Shown in pieces: positions 33,952 to 45,413 of a DNA stretch of 64,000 nt. Numbering within the stretch: position 1 is the first letter of the stretch; the number at the start of each line of letters is the position of its first letter. Where the stretch lies: the NCBI GenBank assembly GCA_947652605.1, contig OX393581.1, positions 31,366,788 through 31,430,787 of the forward strand, in the 5' to 3' direction. The stretch comes from Elmis aenea. Lineage: Eukaryota; Arthropoda; Insecta; Coleoptera; Elmidae. Made by a program: the position numbers and the translations under genes. Under the pieces are notes generated by a model. It was given only the letters and a program-made list of their open reading frames with translations, searched no databases and had not been told where the DNA came from.

Positions 33952-35462
33952 CAGGGTGGTGCTTTTTTCGATGCTCACCATTGCTATATTGGAAACGGTA
34001 AGATACACAAGGTCGGTTAAATTAGAGAAAAGTTGCACATTTTTATGACGATTAAGAATCTGAAAAGAAATCCTGGATATTTTGATTGGTTTTTGATTTA
34101 TTACAAAAAAACTGAAAAATGTGATTTTAGAAAAATATTATTATCTTCCCTACCATTGACGCTATTTCATTTAAACTTGGTAACTTTATGTTTTTGACCG
34201 TCCTGGGTTTGATGACGTCAACAGAAATTTTCTAAGCCTTCTAGATTTCAAGTTGCGATAGTCAACTTTTTTATTTCTTATGGCCGCCATATTGGATTTT
34301 TACACCATCAGACAGATAAAAAAATTAGCTTTTCAGATTGGTAACCAACATCCCTTTTTTCTTTCAAAAAACTTGTTGAAATTTGAAAATTTGCATAAAT
34401 AATCTATAAAATCCTGAGTGTTCTGAAAAACAATTGAAATTATAATATAAATAAAAGTGACCCAACATTTATAGGTCTAATAAAATAACGAAATGACAAT
34501 AAATTTAAAACACCAGATAAATAATTATTTAAATTGTTTAAAATGCGTGCCGTTATGTATGAAGTAGTGGTTAGTCCTCAAATTAATTTCGTCCACTGCC
34601 TTTAGAATAGTTTGTCTCGAAATAGAGTTGAAAACATTTTTGATTTTATAGCGAAGAAGTTCAATATTTTCCGTTAAAGTTGCATAAACAACATCAATGT
34701 AAAAGTAATCCATAGGCGTTAAACATGGCGATCGCGGAGGCCAATGAACAGGACCAAACGTACCAAGTCATGAATTTTGAAAGCGTACATCTAAATTAAT
34801 ATCGTTTTACAATGTGGGCGTTGTGAGGACCAGCTCCTTCTTGCTGAAACTACTGATAATTTTGTATTGTTAATAATGGCAATTCGCCTAACATATCTAA
34901 ATATGTTTCCAACAATCTTAATTTCGTTATCATTAAACCAATAAAATGTTCTGCAGCTTTTATTTATATCATAGTTTCAATTGTTTTCCAGAGCATTCTC
35001 GATTTTATGAATTATTTACACAAATTTTCAAATTTCAACAAGTTTTTTGAAAGAAGAAAGGTATGTTGGTTACCAATTTGAAAAGCTAATTTTTTTGTCT
35101 GTCTGATGGTGTAAAAATCCAATATGGCGGCCATAAGAAATAAAAAAGTTGACTATCGCAACTTGAAATCTAGAAGGCTTAGAAAATTTCTGTTGACGTC
35201 ATCAAACTCAGGACGGTCAAAAACATAAAGTTACCAAGTTTAAATGAAATAGCTTCAATGGTAGGGAAGATACTAATATTTTTGTAAAATCACATTTTTC
35301 AGTTTTTTTGTAATAAATCAAAAACCAATCAACATATCCAAGATTTCTTTTCAGACTCTTAATCGTCATAAAAATGTGCAACTTTCCTCTAATTTAACCG
35401 ACCTTGTATATCTTACCGTTTCCAAGATAGCAATGGTGAGCATCGAAAAAAGCACCACCCTG
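33952..35462 (-). mobile_element. Mariner-like element with long foldback arms and a transposase remnant
   Basis: TA-flanked ends CAGGGTGGTGCTTTTTTCGA and (reverse complement) CAGGGTGGTGCTTTTTTCGA. The arms of about 430 bp pair almost base for base (33952-34385 with 35035-35462). Between them, on the minus strand, is a decayed DDE transposase: QQEGAGPHNAH, then (other frame) the equivalent of WPPRSPxLTPxDYF read from TGGCCTCCGCGATCG, and ATLTENIELLRYKI with NGTHFKQ. This order is the C-terminal half of a Tc1/mariner-superfamily transposase common in insects. Confidence 0.8.
34525..34865 (-). pseudogene. Decayed mariner-superfamily transposase C-terminus
   Basis: Reads, from the 5' side (high coordinate), FQQEGAGPHNAHIVK with a stop, then shifted frames around ACATGGCGATCGCGGAGG, then MDYFYIDVVYATLTENIELL, RYKIKNVFNSI and HYFIHNGTHF. 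Compared with intact relatives the G-P-P-H motif is kept as G-P-H and the W-P-P-R-S-P-D segment is frame-broken. The upstream two thirds are missing. Confidence 0.7.
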
Positions 35463-36133
35463 TATAAACTTGAAAAAATTAGTAAACCTGTTTAATTTTT
35501 ACTAGGCACACATTTCGGTTTAAAAACTGTTTTAATTTTAAATTTCCTCACATATTTTGTATTTCCTTAACAATATTTGCAATAATTTTTTGCTTTAATA
35601 GCAGATGAGATTCAAATACTGTTTTAAAATTTAAAATATAATAGAAGTAAGTGTTTAAATAAATAAGTATAACGCCTTGAGATGTAACCTTCATCATCAC
35701 CAATAGTGATAAAAGAAAAATTAACATTTAAAATCTTTTACATACTTTTGGTGAATATATCCAGGAATAATAAGACACAAAAAGTGTAAAAAAGAAGCTG
35801 ACGATAGCTTCCTCTATCTAAACTCCAACCAAATGAATGATGAACTTTGTAAGTTTTGCAAACCATGGTTATCCAAATTGTGTCTAATAATGTGGTTGTC
35901 CATTTACATACCTGAAAAAAAAACGACATATTAGATTTACTGTTAGTGTTGCAATTTTTTTAAGGATAATCTTAACACTTTTCGTACATCGAAGCCCCTA
36001 GCATAGTCGTAAGTATCCAAGTAAATTATAAGTACAAATTTTAATTATTAACGGAACAAATGAAAAAAATATGAATTTTTAAAAGAAGTTTTTTGAGTAA
36101 GAGCAAATTTCGCAATATCATTTTGAGATTGTA

Positions 36134-36420
36134 CAGGGTGGACCAAATTCGAGGGTTTTACGGGTTATTTCGGTCACCGTAATTAGTTAACGAAAATCTG
36201 ATATCGGTCTATCGGCTATTTCTTCGAGAAAAATTTCAAAAATGATGAAATTTCATTTTCCGTTTGTAGTGTCAAAATGAAAAGCGATATTTAAAATCTG
36301 ATTACACAGGTGTTCTATACTCAAAAAATTAGCCCAAGAGACCGATATTAGATTTTCGCCAACTATTAAGCTAATGGATACGCGTTGTATATGTATAACA
36401 TTCAAATTTGGTCCACCCTG
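36134..36420. mobile_element. 287-bp foldback MITE CAGGGTGGACCAAATT
   Basis: Left CAGGGTGGACCAAATTCGA and right (reverse complement) CAGGGTGGACCAAATTTGAA, TA on both sides. The two halves are inverted complements (AATCTGATATCGGTCTATCGG against CCGATATTAGATTTTCG). Short frames on both strands here are element sequence. Confidence 0.8.
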
Positions 36421-36994
36421 TACATTGTCACCAATGGCAGGAATCCTTCGATCGATAAATCGAAACATTTGCCAATGCTTTTGTTAAAAAATGAAGCTAT
36501 TACTTATTTTAGGTATATTTTGTCATCTTTTTCTATATTGACGACAATACATAACAGGTATAAAGCTTAATCGATAATACGTTTCTCTAATCTTTCATGT
36601 TTTTGGAGTAGAATGAATAAATTATTTACGTTGTGCGAATTTTCTCGAATTTCGGTTTGATTTATCAACCGACAAATCTAAAAATAAAATAAAATCTAAT
36701 TTACTACGTCAAAGCCTCTCTAATGCATAATGTGTTTACGAACTACCTATTTAGAATCATTGCTATATAAGAGGTGTAGGTACATATATCACTGCTTTTG
36801 GTTATCTCAATTTTCGCATCCTTCATTTCACATAATATTAATATTAAGTATTATTTTTAAAGTAATATGAGTTATTCTTGTTTGTCTTCATGTTTCTAGC
36901 CTCGGGTTCAAACATTACATAACCTTTTAAAACATTAAATTAAAAGTGCATTTCGTTGACTAAAACCTAAATCGAGATAAAAATAGCAGAATAA
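36421..36994. other. No gene seen
   Basis: Short AT-rich spacer between two elements. 36992-36994 is the TAA target copy of Harbinger copy 2. Confidence 0.5.
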
Positions 36995-37189
36995 GGGCCG
37001 TTTGCACCGGTTTCACTTAAAATTTAAGTGAAGCTTATATCCCTTAAGCGACACTTATTTCGTTGCACCGTAATTTAAGCGAGACTTAAATTTCAAATAG
37101 TGATCCTTAAACTAAGCGTCACTTTGGGTACGGCTTAAAAGTTAAGTGGCAGTTATATATACGTTATATTACGATTGTGAGTGAATAAA

Positions 37190-37380
37190 ATGGATTTGGA
37201 CAATATTTCGATGATGAAAGCGACATTCTAGAGCTCATAGAATTCGGTTTTCCTAGAAAAATTTATCAACGACAAAATTACTTTGAAACCATGGATGAGT
37301 GCAATTTTTTTTAAAGATTTAGGTTAAAAAAAAGTACCGAAATTCTTGACCAAATTAAAGATACAACATCTCTGTAGAAG
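37190..37380 (+). pseudogene. Broken Harbinger transposase N-terminus (copy 2)
   Basis: A 1-nt loss after MDLD shifts the start. The correct frame then gives SDILELIEFGFPRKIYQRQN, YFETMDECNF and, after a T-run slip, RFRLKKSTEILDQIKDTTSL. This is the segment ahead of the helix-turn-helix/DDE part of HARBI1-like transposases. Nothing of the catalytic core follows. Confidence 0.6.
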
Positions 37381-37568
37381 CTATTGGGAGATATTAAATT
37401 AAATTTTGTAGCAATTATTTTCCAAACTTCTTCTTTATCTTTCCACATTGTATGGTCCGATTTTTTGTTTTTAATGAGACTTTCTTTTCTGCAACTAAAT
37501 TTAATAACAATTTTTTTTCTGATGCATTGGTATAATTCGAACCATGCGGTTTTTTTTTCTTTCGACAT
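37311..37568 (-). pseudogene. Myb/SANT-like Harbinger accessory protein fragment
   Basis: Includes SLIKNKKSDHTMWKDKEEVW and KIIATKFN, the K-x-S/T-D ... K-x-x-x-W-x-x-I-A-x-x-F-N signature of the Myb/SANT-like DNA-binding protein that PIF/Harbinger elements encode next to, and often opposite, the transposase. Flanking residues (MSKEKKTAWFELY, VSLIWSRISV) do not resemble the family. Only the domain core survives. Confidence 0.6.
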
Positions 37569-37604
37569 ATGCTAAAATTAAACAATCAAGATAGATACTA
37601 CCTA

Positions 37605-37954
37605 CTAGGGTTTCTCATATTTGACCATTTTGCTTATCCCGGGATTCCGGGAAAAAATCGGCCTTTATTCCGGGATTTCCAGGGATGTAATAAATTATGT
37701 CAATATTTTTAAATAAATAATCCAAAAATGAAGGGAACGGTTTATTACTTAAAAACAACTCCAAGTCATATATGTAATACATTTATAATAAATTCTGATA
37801 AGTTACGATAGAACTACAAAGATCTTAGCTCAAAAAAAAACGAAAATAACACTTTTTTTAAATCCCGGGAATTCCCGGGACAAAAAGCATTTCCCGGGAA
37901 ATATAAAATAGCTTAAAACGGACCGAGAACCCGGGATCCCGGGAAAGAAACCCT
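37605..37954. mobile_element. Shortened hAT element nested in Harbinger copy 2
   Basis: The same ACTACCTA duplications (37597-37604, 37955-37962) and same CCCGGGA-rich ends as 1736-2557. The central approximately 470 bp, including the dimerisation-domain remnant, are deleted at ACATTTATAATAA. Confidence 0.85.
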
Positions 37955-38713
37955 ACTACCTACCTAATTTTTGGCGGTTTCCTGTAAATAATTTACAGGA
38001 AATCAGTACAAATTAGCAAAATGGTAAATTTCTACAGTTGGGGCAGTAACAATTTTTTTACTATTTTATATAATTTTTATTAGTTTTCTGATCAATGATC
38101 AAAATAAATATATTAAGTTAAATATCATTAAAGAGAGAAAAAGATAAGGCTTTTAATAAACCCATTGAACTGTTACTTTTTAAATGCAAGTTTGTATTAT
38201 ATCTTAAAAATCAAGTTCAAAAAAAATTTATATGTTAACTAAATAATACATATATTAATGTATTAGTATTATAATATAACTAAATACCTACTGCACTCTG
38301 AAGCTGAACACAACTTTTCCCCTGTCAACGTTAACATAACCTTACAAATAAACACCTGAACTTGTCCCAAATGGATAAACCATCGCTTAGCTAAGGGCAG
38401 ATGACCGCTCGACGGTGCAACGAAATTTATTTTTAAGTGACACTTAGATTTAAGTGGAGCTTTACTAAGCTATGACTAAGGGAAAACCGGTGCAAACGGC
38501 CCTAAGCTGCACAAAATACGATATTTTAGTTGACGCGTGCGTATTACATAGAGGATAACTTCAACAAAATTATTATTTAAAAATAAGTACATACTTAAAA
38601 ACCACTATGATCATTTAACAGTTGAGTGTAGAATAAAATAAAATTAATGTCAATTTATAACTATCAGTATCAAACAAAAAATACAAATTATTAAATAGGT
38701 TTAGGTTTTAAAC

Positions 38714-39960
38714 CAGGGTTGAGCAGATTTAAATCAATTGATTTAAATCACGATTTAAATCATGATTTAAATCAAGTGATTTTAAAAAAAAAAACATTGA
38801 TTTAAATCAAGTGATTTTTAAAAAAAGATTATCAATTTAAATCACAGATTATATGAGTAGATACAATATAATATTTATAATAAAACAAAATTGTATTACT
38901 ATTAGTAATTAAATACACGAAATGGTGAACAAACCATATCAATTTGCTCTTGTAAAGTAATATTCATTGTGGAAATGCAATAATTCAAAAAATAAATGAC
39001 AAGTTTTTGACGTCAGCGAAGTGAACAGTCAGTTTATTCATTTTCCACGGCACTCTATTGCTTCAATAACGATTTGAAGAAAAATGTCTAATATCTCGAA
39101 AAGTATGAGTTTTGGGTATAGGACATACTTAACAAAATATGAAGCTCTTTTAAAGACGAATTCGATGACATAAAAAAATACAGGGGTTGGCATTTGAAAA
39201 AATCGAGTTACGAGCTTTTGAAAATCTTGAAAGTTGCCACCTATTTATAAACACTCCTGTATGTGATTCAAATTTTTTCATATCGAGCGAACAGAGAAAT
39301 TTTTTCTGCATGTCCATACCAAATTAAAACTCTACTTCAAAATAACTTCAGGAGAATTTTTTAAATAAAGACTTAAAACCTTGAATAATTTAGAAAATTA
39401 ATTTTTTTTTACAACGTCGTATAAAAACCTTTAGTATTTTATATTGATGCAAATTTAAAATTAAGGCGGTCAAAAATATTAAACAAAAAATTGGGTGTTG
39501 TATTTGAAATATAAAAGTTACTATTAGTTCCAGAAAGGTGACTCACCCTGTATATTTGAAAATATTTTTATCGTATCCGGAAGAAAAAACTGTATAAAAT
39601 GGCGTTTGAATCAACTTTATATCTCAAGCCGTTTAGCCACAATCGACCGATCCCGCACTAATGACTCACCCTGTATATAGTTAATTAAACCTCACCATTT
39701 AGCACTGATTTTTTCAAAATTCTTTCTCATTATATTTAATTTTTCATTTTGACAAAAATTCACCAATGAATTAAATATATTGGTTATTAAATATATTATC
39801 AAAAAACAGAAATAGCATGTGAATATGTCACTATATTCGATAATATGGTACATTTGATTTAAACCAAAAAAATCTGATTTAAATCAAATAAATCTGATTT
39901 AAATCAAATAAATCGATTTTTTTGATTTTTTAAAAAAAATCATGATTTTTATCCACCCTG
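38714..39960. mobile_element. hAT element with GATTTAAATC-rich ends
   Basis: CAGGGTTGAGCAGATTTAAA at the left, (reverse complement) CAGGGTGGATAAAAATCATG at the right, with a perfect 8-bp duplication TTTTAAAC (38706-38713, 39961-39968). Both ends are strings of ATTTAAATC repeats. A CAGGGTGAGTCA element is nested at about 39076-39673. Relative at 61730-62452. Confidence 0.82.
39076..39673 (-). mobile_element. CAGGGTGAGTCA element, minus-strand copy
   Basis: Ends (reverse complement) CAGGGTGAGTCATTAGTGCG at 39673, with a second internal end CAGGGTGAGTCACCTTTCTG at 39550, 123 bp further in. Body strings TTTTCGAGATAT and TATACCCAAAACTCATACTT match the plus-strand copy at 45414-46013. Confidence 0.7.
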
Positions 39961-39968
39961 TTTTAAAC

Positions 39969-40567
39969 CCTTTCGAATAAAACGGTGTAAACGGACATTA
40001 GTGCTACATTAGTACGTTGCAGAACGTCCTAACTTTATTAAGCAAGTTTGTATTTTATCGAATTTTCCAGGCACGAGAAGCTGAACGCTTTTCTAAAATT
40101 AATCCCGAAGTAGTATCGAAGCGAGCAACATTATTATTTAGTTATTTTCGAAATGTAAAAGGAATCTGCCGAGGGATATGTTAACATTTCAAATTAAATC
40201 CCCGTGTGAATGGCTTTCCGACATGAGCTCTATTTAAGTATAAACGAAAACAAAAACTTATGTCGAATTTTGATAAAAGCGATTTTACAAAGTATTAAAA
40301 GTAGTGTATCGAAGTGGAAGACATGAGCCAACATTCACTGACATATATTTCTTTATACTTTGGATTTTATTTTAAACTTATTGGATGGAACAGTCGAACG
40401 TCATAACCTGAAGTTTCGAGAAGTGAAACAGAGATGACTAGATTTTTATTCACTACAAAGTTTCTTAAATGCGCGGGACGAAATACAAAATGAATATTTG
40501 TCGCCCACATTTTTCATTGCTATTAGCTATGTTTATAATACGCGCAAAAATATAACTTAAAAACTAC
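39969..40567. other. No gene seen
   Basis: Moderately AT-rich, unique in appearance. Ends at the ACCCAATT target copy of the next element. Confidence 0.45.
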
Positions 40568-40575
40568 ACCCAATT

Positions 40576-41213
40576 AGCGATTGGAAAATCGGTAAACCGA
40601 TAACTGGTTAACTGTAGCCTTATTTTGATAATCGATAACCGTTAGGATAATCGATACCGCCCTACGTCTCAGTTAACCGGTTATTGAAATATTATGAAAT
40701 TTTCGTTTAAATTTTGCGTCTATGTTTTCAATTTGCCAAGTTTACCCAGTAAGCATAAGTACCTACTTCTGAATAAAATAAAAAGGTAGGAAGATTTAAT
40801 TTTGTGTTCTATAATTTATTTATTTTTTCAAGTATCATGTTTTAATATTTTATATCGCATTCGTAATAAGTTTATGGTAAAATTTTATGTTGTTTTTGTG
40901 ATTTGATAAGACTTTTTTTTTCTTTCGACTTAAATTAAATAAACTTTTTTATCAATGAAATGATATCTTACTTATTTTTTAATTTTTGAAGGGTACAAAA
41001 AAAAACTTTTTCTTTCGACTTAAATTAAATAAACTTTTTTATCAATGAAATGATATCTTACTTATTTTTTAATTTTTGAAGGGTACAAAAAAAAACTATC
41101 ATTAAATCAAAACAACTGATTTTATTCTGATTAAAAATAACCGGTTAACCGATTACTTGTAAAACGTTTCACCCATAACCGGTTATTGTGATTACTGTCC
41201 GGTTCTTATCTCC
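40576..41213. mobile_element. hAT-like element with AACCGGTTA subterminal motifs
   Basis: Perfect 8-bp duplication ACCCAATT outside (40568-40575, 41214-41221). Both ends carry repeated AACCGGTTA / GATAACCG motifs. The terminal repeats themselves are weak. The interior includes a 90-bp tandem duplication (40921-41095) and no coding frame. Confidence 0.65.
40921..41095. repeat. 90-bp tandem duplication
   Basis: Two near-identical units (TCTTTCGACTTAAATTAAAT through GAAGGGTACAAAAAAAAAC) head to tail, starting at 40921 and 41011. The lack of divergence implies a recent event inside the older element. Confidence 0.9.
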
Positions 41214-41221
41214 ACCCAATT

Positions 41222-42551
41222 AAATCATAAAAATATTAAGACACAATTTGTTATTTATTTTTAGTACGAAAAGGTGACTCATAACGAAAAACAGAATGAA
41301 ATGCATTTTGGTTTAAAAATGTTTTAATTTTATGAATTAACATTATTTTATTATTACAACAGTAATTGAAAAAAAGTGTATAAGTTACATAATTATTTCC
41401 TTCATTTTTTGGTGATGTTAAACCTTTTCAGAACTACCTATGAAATTCACCAGCGTAGTTAAATCAAAAAAAAAAAAAAACGCAAACGTAAAATTCTTTT
41501 TTCTACTCATCTATATGGAAGTTGTCATTTTCTCACTGCGTACCCTACATGAAAGTTTTACTTTCGTCTCTAGTGACTCTAGTGGCGAAAATATTTTCGC
41601 CACTAGAGACGAAAATAATGTCAATGTCATTGTAAGATTGACGATTTTTTTTAGCTAAAACTCATAATTAACTAAAATTGCGTTAATATTCATATCAAAT
41701 AATTTAATTTTAATGTAGCATTTTATATAAAAGCCTAAGAATGGTACAAGAATTAATATTAAATATATTTCGTTTGAAGGTTATAATTTTATTTATGTCA
41801 ATGTCAGTGTAGTGGTGTCGCTATGGAAATGAAATGATTATTTAATACTTTATACATAATAATTGTCATTTAGTTAGTTTACATCAACTTTTGTTCTACA
41901 ATATAATTTTTATTTCGTAGAAAAAACAGCATTTACGACTTAATTTTCGTTCGTGAGATTTGCTCACTTAACGAAAAAAAAACTGGACTTTTATCTCTTG
42001 TTGTAAAATATACTATTTTTTTTGTAAATTTTGGAACACATTAAGAAAAGATCTTATATGCAATAATGTAACATTAAGAAAGCGTGTCTTTTTCTTACAT
42101 AGCTTGTCTTCCATAAACAATTTTTACGCCCAATCAGATAAAGTTTGACGTTTTCCTCTAGTTGATAAGATTTAATTCTAATTAAGCATCAAGATTGCCC
42201 ATCGAGACGTGTGAAAAATTACACTTTTCCCTAAGAAAATTCTTTTTACTACTTAGTCAAAATGCACAGTAAATTAAGATTTTGACATTTTTTAATTGGA
42301 TTGATCAACGTTGTGAGCATGAAAAACCGAAATTTTCTCAAAAAAAAGGAAGAGTGGGATGGAAATATTTCACTGGGCCACGCAAATATAGCAAAAGCTA
42401 AATTTAAAAAAAAGTTTTAAAAGCTTACAAAAATTTAAAAGCAATTTCATGCCTCCTCTTAAGGAGTTTATGGTTAGCATGCTTTGGATGAATTTTCTTT
42501 AACTAAACAAACCTAGAAATATTCTCCAACAGTTTTCGTATGTAATATGTA
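41222..42551. other. No gene seen; one perfect palindrome
   Basis: AT-rich. At 41579-41604 TAGTGGCGAAAAT is followed directly by its complement ATTTTCGCCACTA, and the flanks CGTCTCTAGTG / TAGAGACG extend it with a small gap. Otherwise nothing recognised. Confidence 0.5.
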
Positions 42552-42754
42552 CCACTAGTGGTGAAGATTTTTTTGAAAATACTTTTGGGTTTCCATGGAA
42601 ACTTGTTCCAGTTGAAATATCACGAAAGCAAATTGCATCAAAAATACCCCGACAGCGCAGCTGGAGGGAGATGAAATTTGCTCGAGTGATATTTTGGAAC
42701 AAGTTTACATGGAAAACGGAAGTATTTTCTTAAAAAAATCTTTACCACGAGTGG
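42552..42754. mobile_element. 203-bp foldback CCACTAGTGG
   Basis: Left CCACTAGTGGTGAAGATTTT and right (reverse complement) CCACTCGTGGTAAAGATTTT. The arms continue to pair through CCATGGAAACTTGTTCCA against TGGAACAAGTTTACATGG. No target duplication clear. Confidence 0.65.
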
Positions 42755-44517
42755 CATTCGAATGAATATTCCGCGAATTAAAAAAATATGTATATTTGTT
42801 AATTAATTTATTAAATCACAGATAGGTAAATAAGTTAGGTATTATATTTATTTTAACATTATTTTTTAATTAAAATAAAAGTTACAATTATTATAAATAA
42901 CCTTTCCCCAATTAGCACATTCAATATCTCGTATATTAAACGAAGAAAAACGACCGCTTGTAGTCATTTTGACTTTAATTGACATGTTTATGTGTAACTA
43001 AGCGTAACTAAGGAGGCCTACTGTGAAAAATAGACCTAGTCATGGTGTTTTCGCTGAGACACCTCAACTTGCGGTGCTTCAGCGAGAGTCGTGTCTTATT
43101 GGCTGAATAGTATGTTTTAATTGGTTACTTATGTTATGAGTGGAATATTCAGTGTAATTCTGTTTGAATATAATAATTTGCATCTGCTGAAAATGGCATA
43201 TGAAAACTATTCTAGGAATTATATAAAATATGCAAATCACGTATCGCCGTATCAAATTTGATCGTTTAATTACATCACAAAATATAACACAAAGAGATAA
43301 AAGTCAATAACGTCGATAGCATCACTTTACAGAAGGCACACGAATTGCAATTATAAAGCTTTCAGTAACAGGTTTAATCAAGTTTTAACAAGATAAGAGG
43401 TGTCAGGTTCGTGTATTTGTTGTGAAATTGTGATGCCTGTTCGTTTTGGCATTAGATATCACAGGATATGTTCGGGCCTGGTTGATTTAAAGCAAATTTA
43501 TAGCATGCAGTGACCTGTAAACAATATTTTTATTACATTTTCACCTGGTTAGAGTTAATTCAACAAAATACATATAAATTTTGACGGAGATTTAAACTTT
43601 TTGGCGTACCTATACTTAAATGAGTTAAATTTAAGACGGACTGTAATACGAAAACGGCGACTTATTTTAAATCATTTGTTTTGTTGGTAATAAAATGCAT
43701 TTATTGCCCATTTGCACAACATATACTTTAAACGCATTCCCATTCCATTTGAATTAAGTTAAATGTAAACTCTAAATGTGCATTAACTTAAGTAATTACA
43801 CTTACACTATAAAGTAATCAAACGACGCCTTAGTTTGTAACCAATTATTTTGTTTTTTTACCATCTTAATTAGTTAACAGCGAGCTAAAATATCAAAAAT
43901 TATACCTGATTCAAACTGAGCTCTAAATTCGCCATTAAAAGCAATAATTTAAGTTCACCCTGTATATTTCTAGTGAAATTTAATATTGGGTTAACGTTAT
44001 CAAACCGCTGAATAATGATATAAAATGACAGACCTTCGCTGTTCTCATGTTTGCAGTAAAAAGGGCGTAATGAATAGTAATAATTATGTGAATTACAGGA
44101 TAGGAGGCTACAGTCTGTATTAACCAAAGCAATTACCATATTTATTCAGTGGGGTATCTCGTACAAGCGACCATAAATTACGTTTCTGTAGAAGGCGCTG
44201 GTGTGTTTGTCATTACTGTTTTTGTTCCTTAATTATAATACTCTTGCTTTATAAAGTGGTGTATTGTGTGTAACATGGTTTGTAAATGAACGCTTCAAGT
44301 CAGACAAAAATTTAAAAAAGGAAGGGTTTTCAAAGAGGGTAATAAATATACGACGAAAGGTCACAGATACAGATCAAGCTTAGTTTCAAAATTATCGTAA
44401 GAAAGAAACTTGACGATTTTATATATTTTAAATGTGAAAAGTTAAAAAACAATTACGAGCAAATAATCAGATGGCTGAAAGCTAATTAGTTAGGACCATG
44501 GCTTCCACATGGGAGGC
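42755..44517. other. No gene seen; solo TACAGGGTG end near 43960
   Basis: Largely unique AT-rich DNA. TTCACCCTGTATAT at about 43953-43966 is an isolated element end. Confidence 0.4.
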
Positions 44518-44520
44518 TAA

Positions 44521-44701
44521 AGGGCCGTTTACACTTATGGTTTTGCACGGGGTTATGATCGTGTATGTAAACGCTAAAAGCAAGCGATTTTATTGATCTA
44601 GGTTTTGCACAAGGGAATCTAGCGCTGTTATGTGTAAATATAAACGGGTACGCGATCATGTGCAAAACCAAGTCAGCAAAACCATAAGTGTAAACGGCCC
44701 A
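44521..44701. mobile_element. 181-bp Harbinger-type MITE
   Basis: Left AGGGCCGTTTACACTTATGG and right (reverse complement) TGGGCCGTTTACACTTATGG form terminal repeats over 25 bp, with TAA on both sides (44518-44520, 44702-44704). The GGGCCGTTT opening and TAA target are shared with the two Harbinger elements. Confidence 0.8.
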
Positions 44702-45413
44702 TAAGAGAGCTCTAGCCTGGGAAACCAAGATTAGAATGGGGGGGGGGTCAAGTCGGCCAGCTATTTGTTTTTATAAATGAGATGAACACAGCAATTTTGA
44801 ACTTCCAGAACTTAGACCATGGTCAACTTACCGCAAAAGCAGTAGAACGTGTAATTACATACGAGAAAGATCTGTCAGAGGACTTATTGTACAAGATCCT
44901 ACACCTTAAAAGTAGTCAAAGGACAGTTTTTGGCACTGAAAGAAGCCCGATTAGACTTTGGAACGCAATTTACGACAAAAAAAAACTGCAAGGTATATTT
45001 GCCTTGCCATTAGACTGTGGTCTATAGAATCTATAGGAACAGTAACCGATGCTATAGTATAGATTATAGATTATAGATGAAATATCGGCCAGCAGCGTGA
45101 TATTATTGTAAGCTTTTATTGAGTAAATCAATATAGTGTTTATTTTTAAAATTAAAATATGAATTTTGTGCCATCACTTAAAGCGACTTATTTTATTCTA
45201 AATCCTATAACCTATAAGTAGAGCATCGCGTCCCTTAATCTTAGTTGTAGGTAGGGGGCCCGCCAAAGATGCTGGCCTGGGGCCTGCTTCAGGATGTTGG
45301 GATATGGTTATGATATATTTAAATTTGTATCAAATTATGCATAACCGGTGTAAAAGTACTTATTTTAACCTTTAAAATGTTGAAAAAAGGTGGATATTTA
45401 CGTCTTAAATATT
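44702..45413. other. Unassigned; one 81-codon plus-strand frame
   Basis: The frame 44782-45027 (AVERVITYEKDLSEDLLYKI, RTVFGTERSPIRLWNAIY) has ordinary protein-like composition. It has no recognised domain, no splice context and no neighbour to support it. It could be a fragment of a transposon gene or chance. Confidence 0.25.

Larger units (their letters stand above)
36995..38502. mobile_element. PIF/Harbinger element, copy 2
   Basis: Same ends as copy 1 (GGGCCGTTTGCACCGGTTT), here with TAA on each side (36992-36994, 38503-38505). Contains transposase N-terminus pieces on the plus strand and a Myb/SANT-like frame on the minus strand. It carries the same nested hAT insertion at the same position, shortened to 350 bp (37605-37954). 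Confidence 0.88.
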
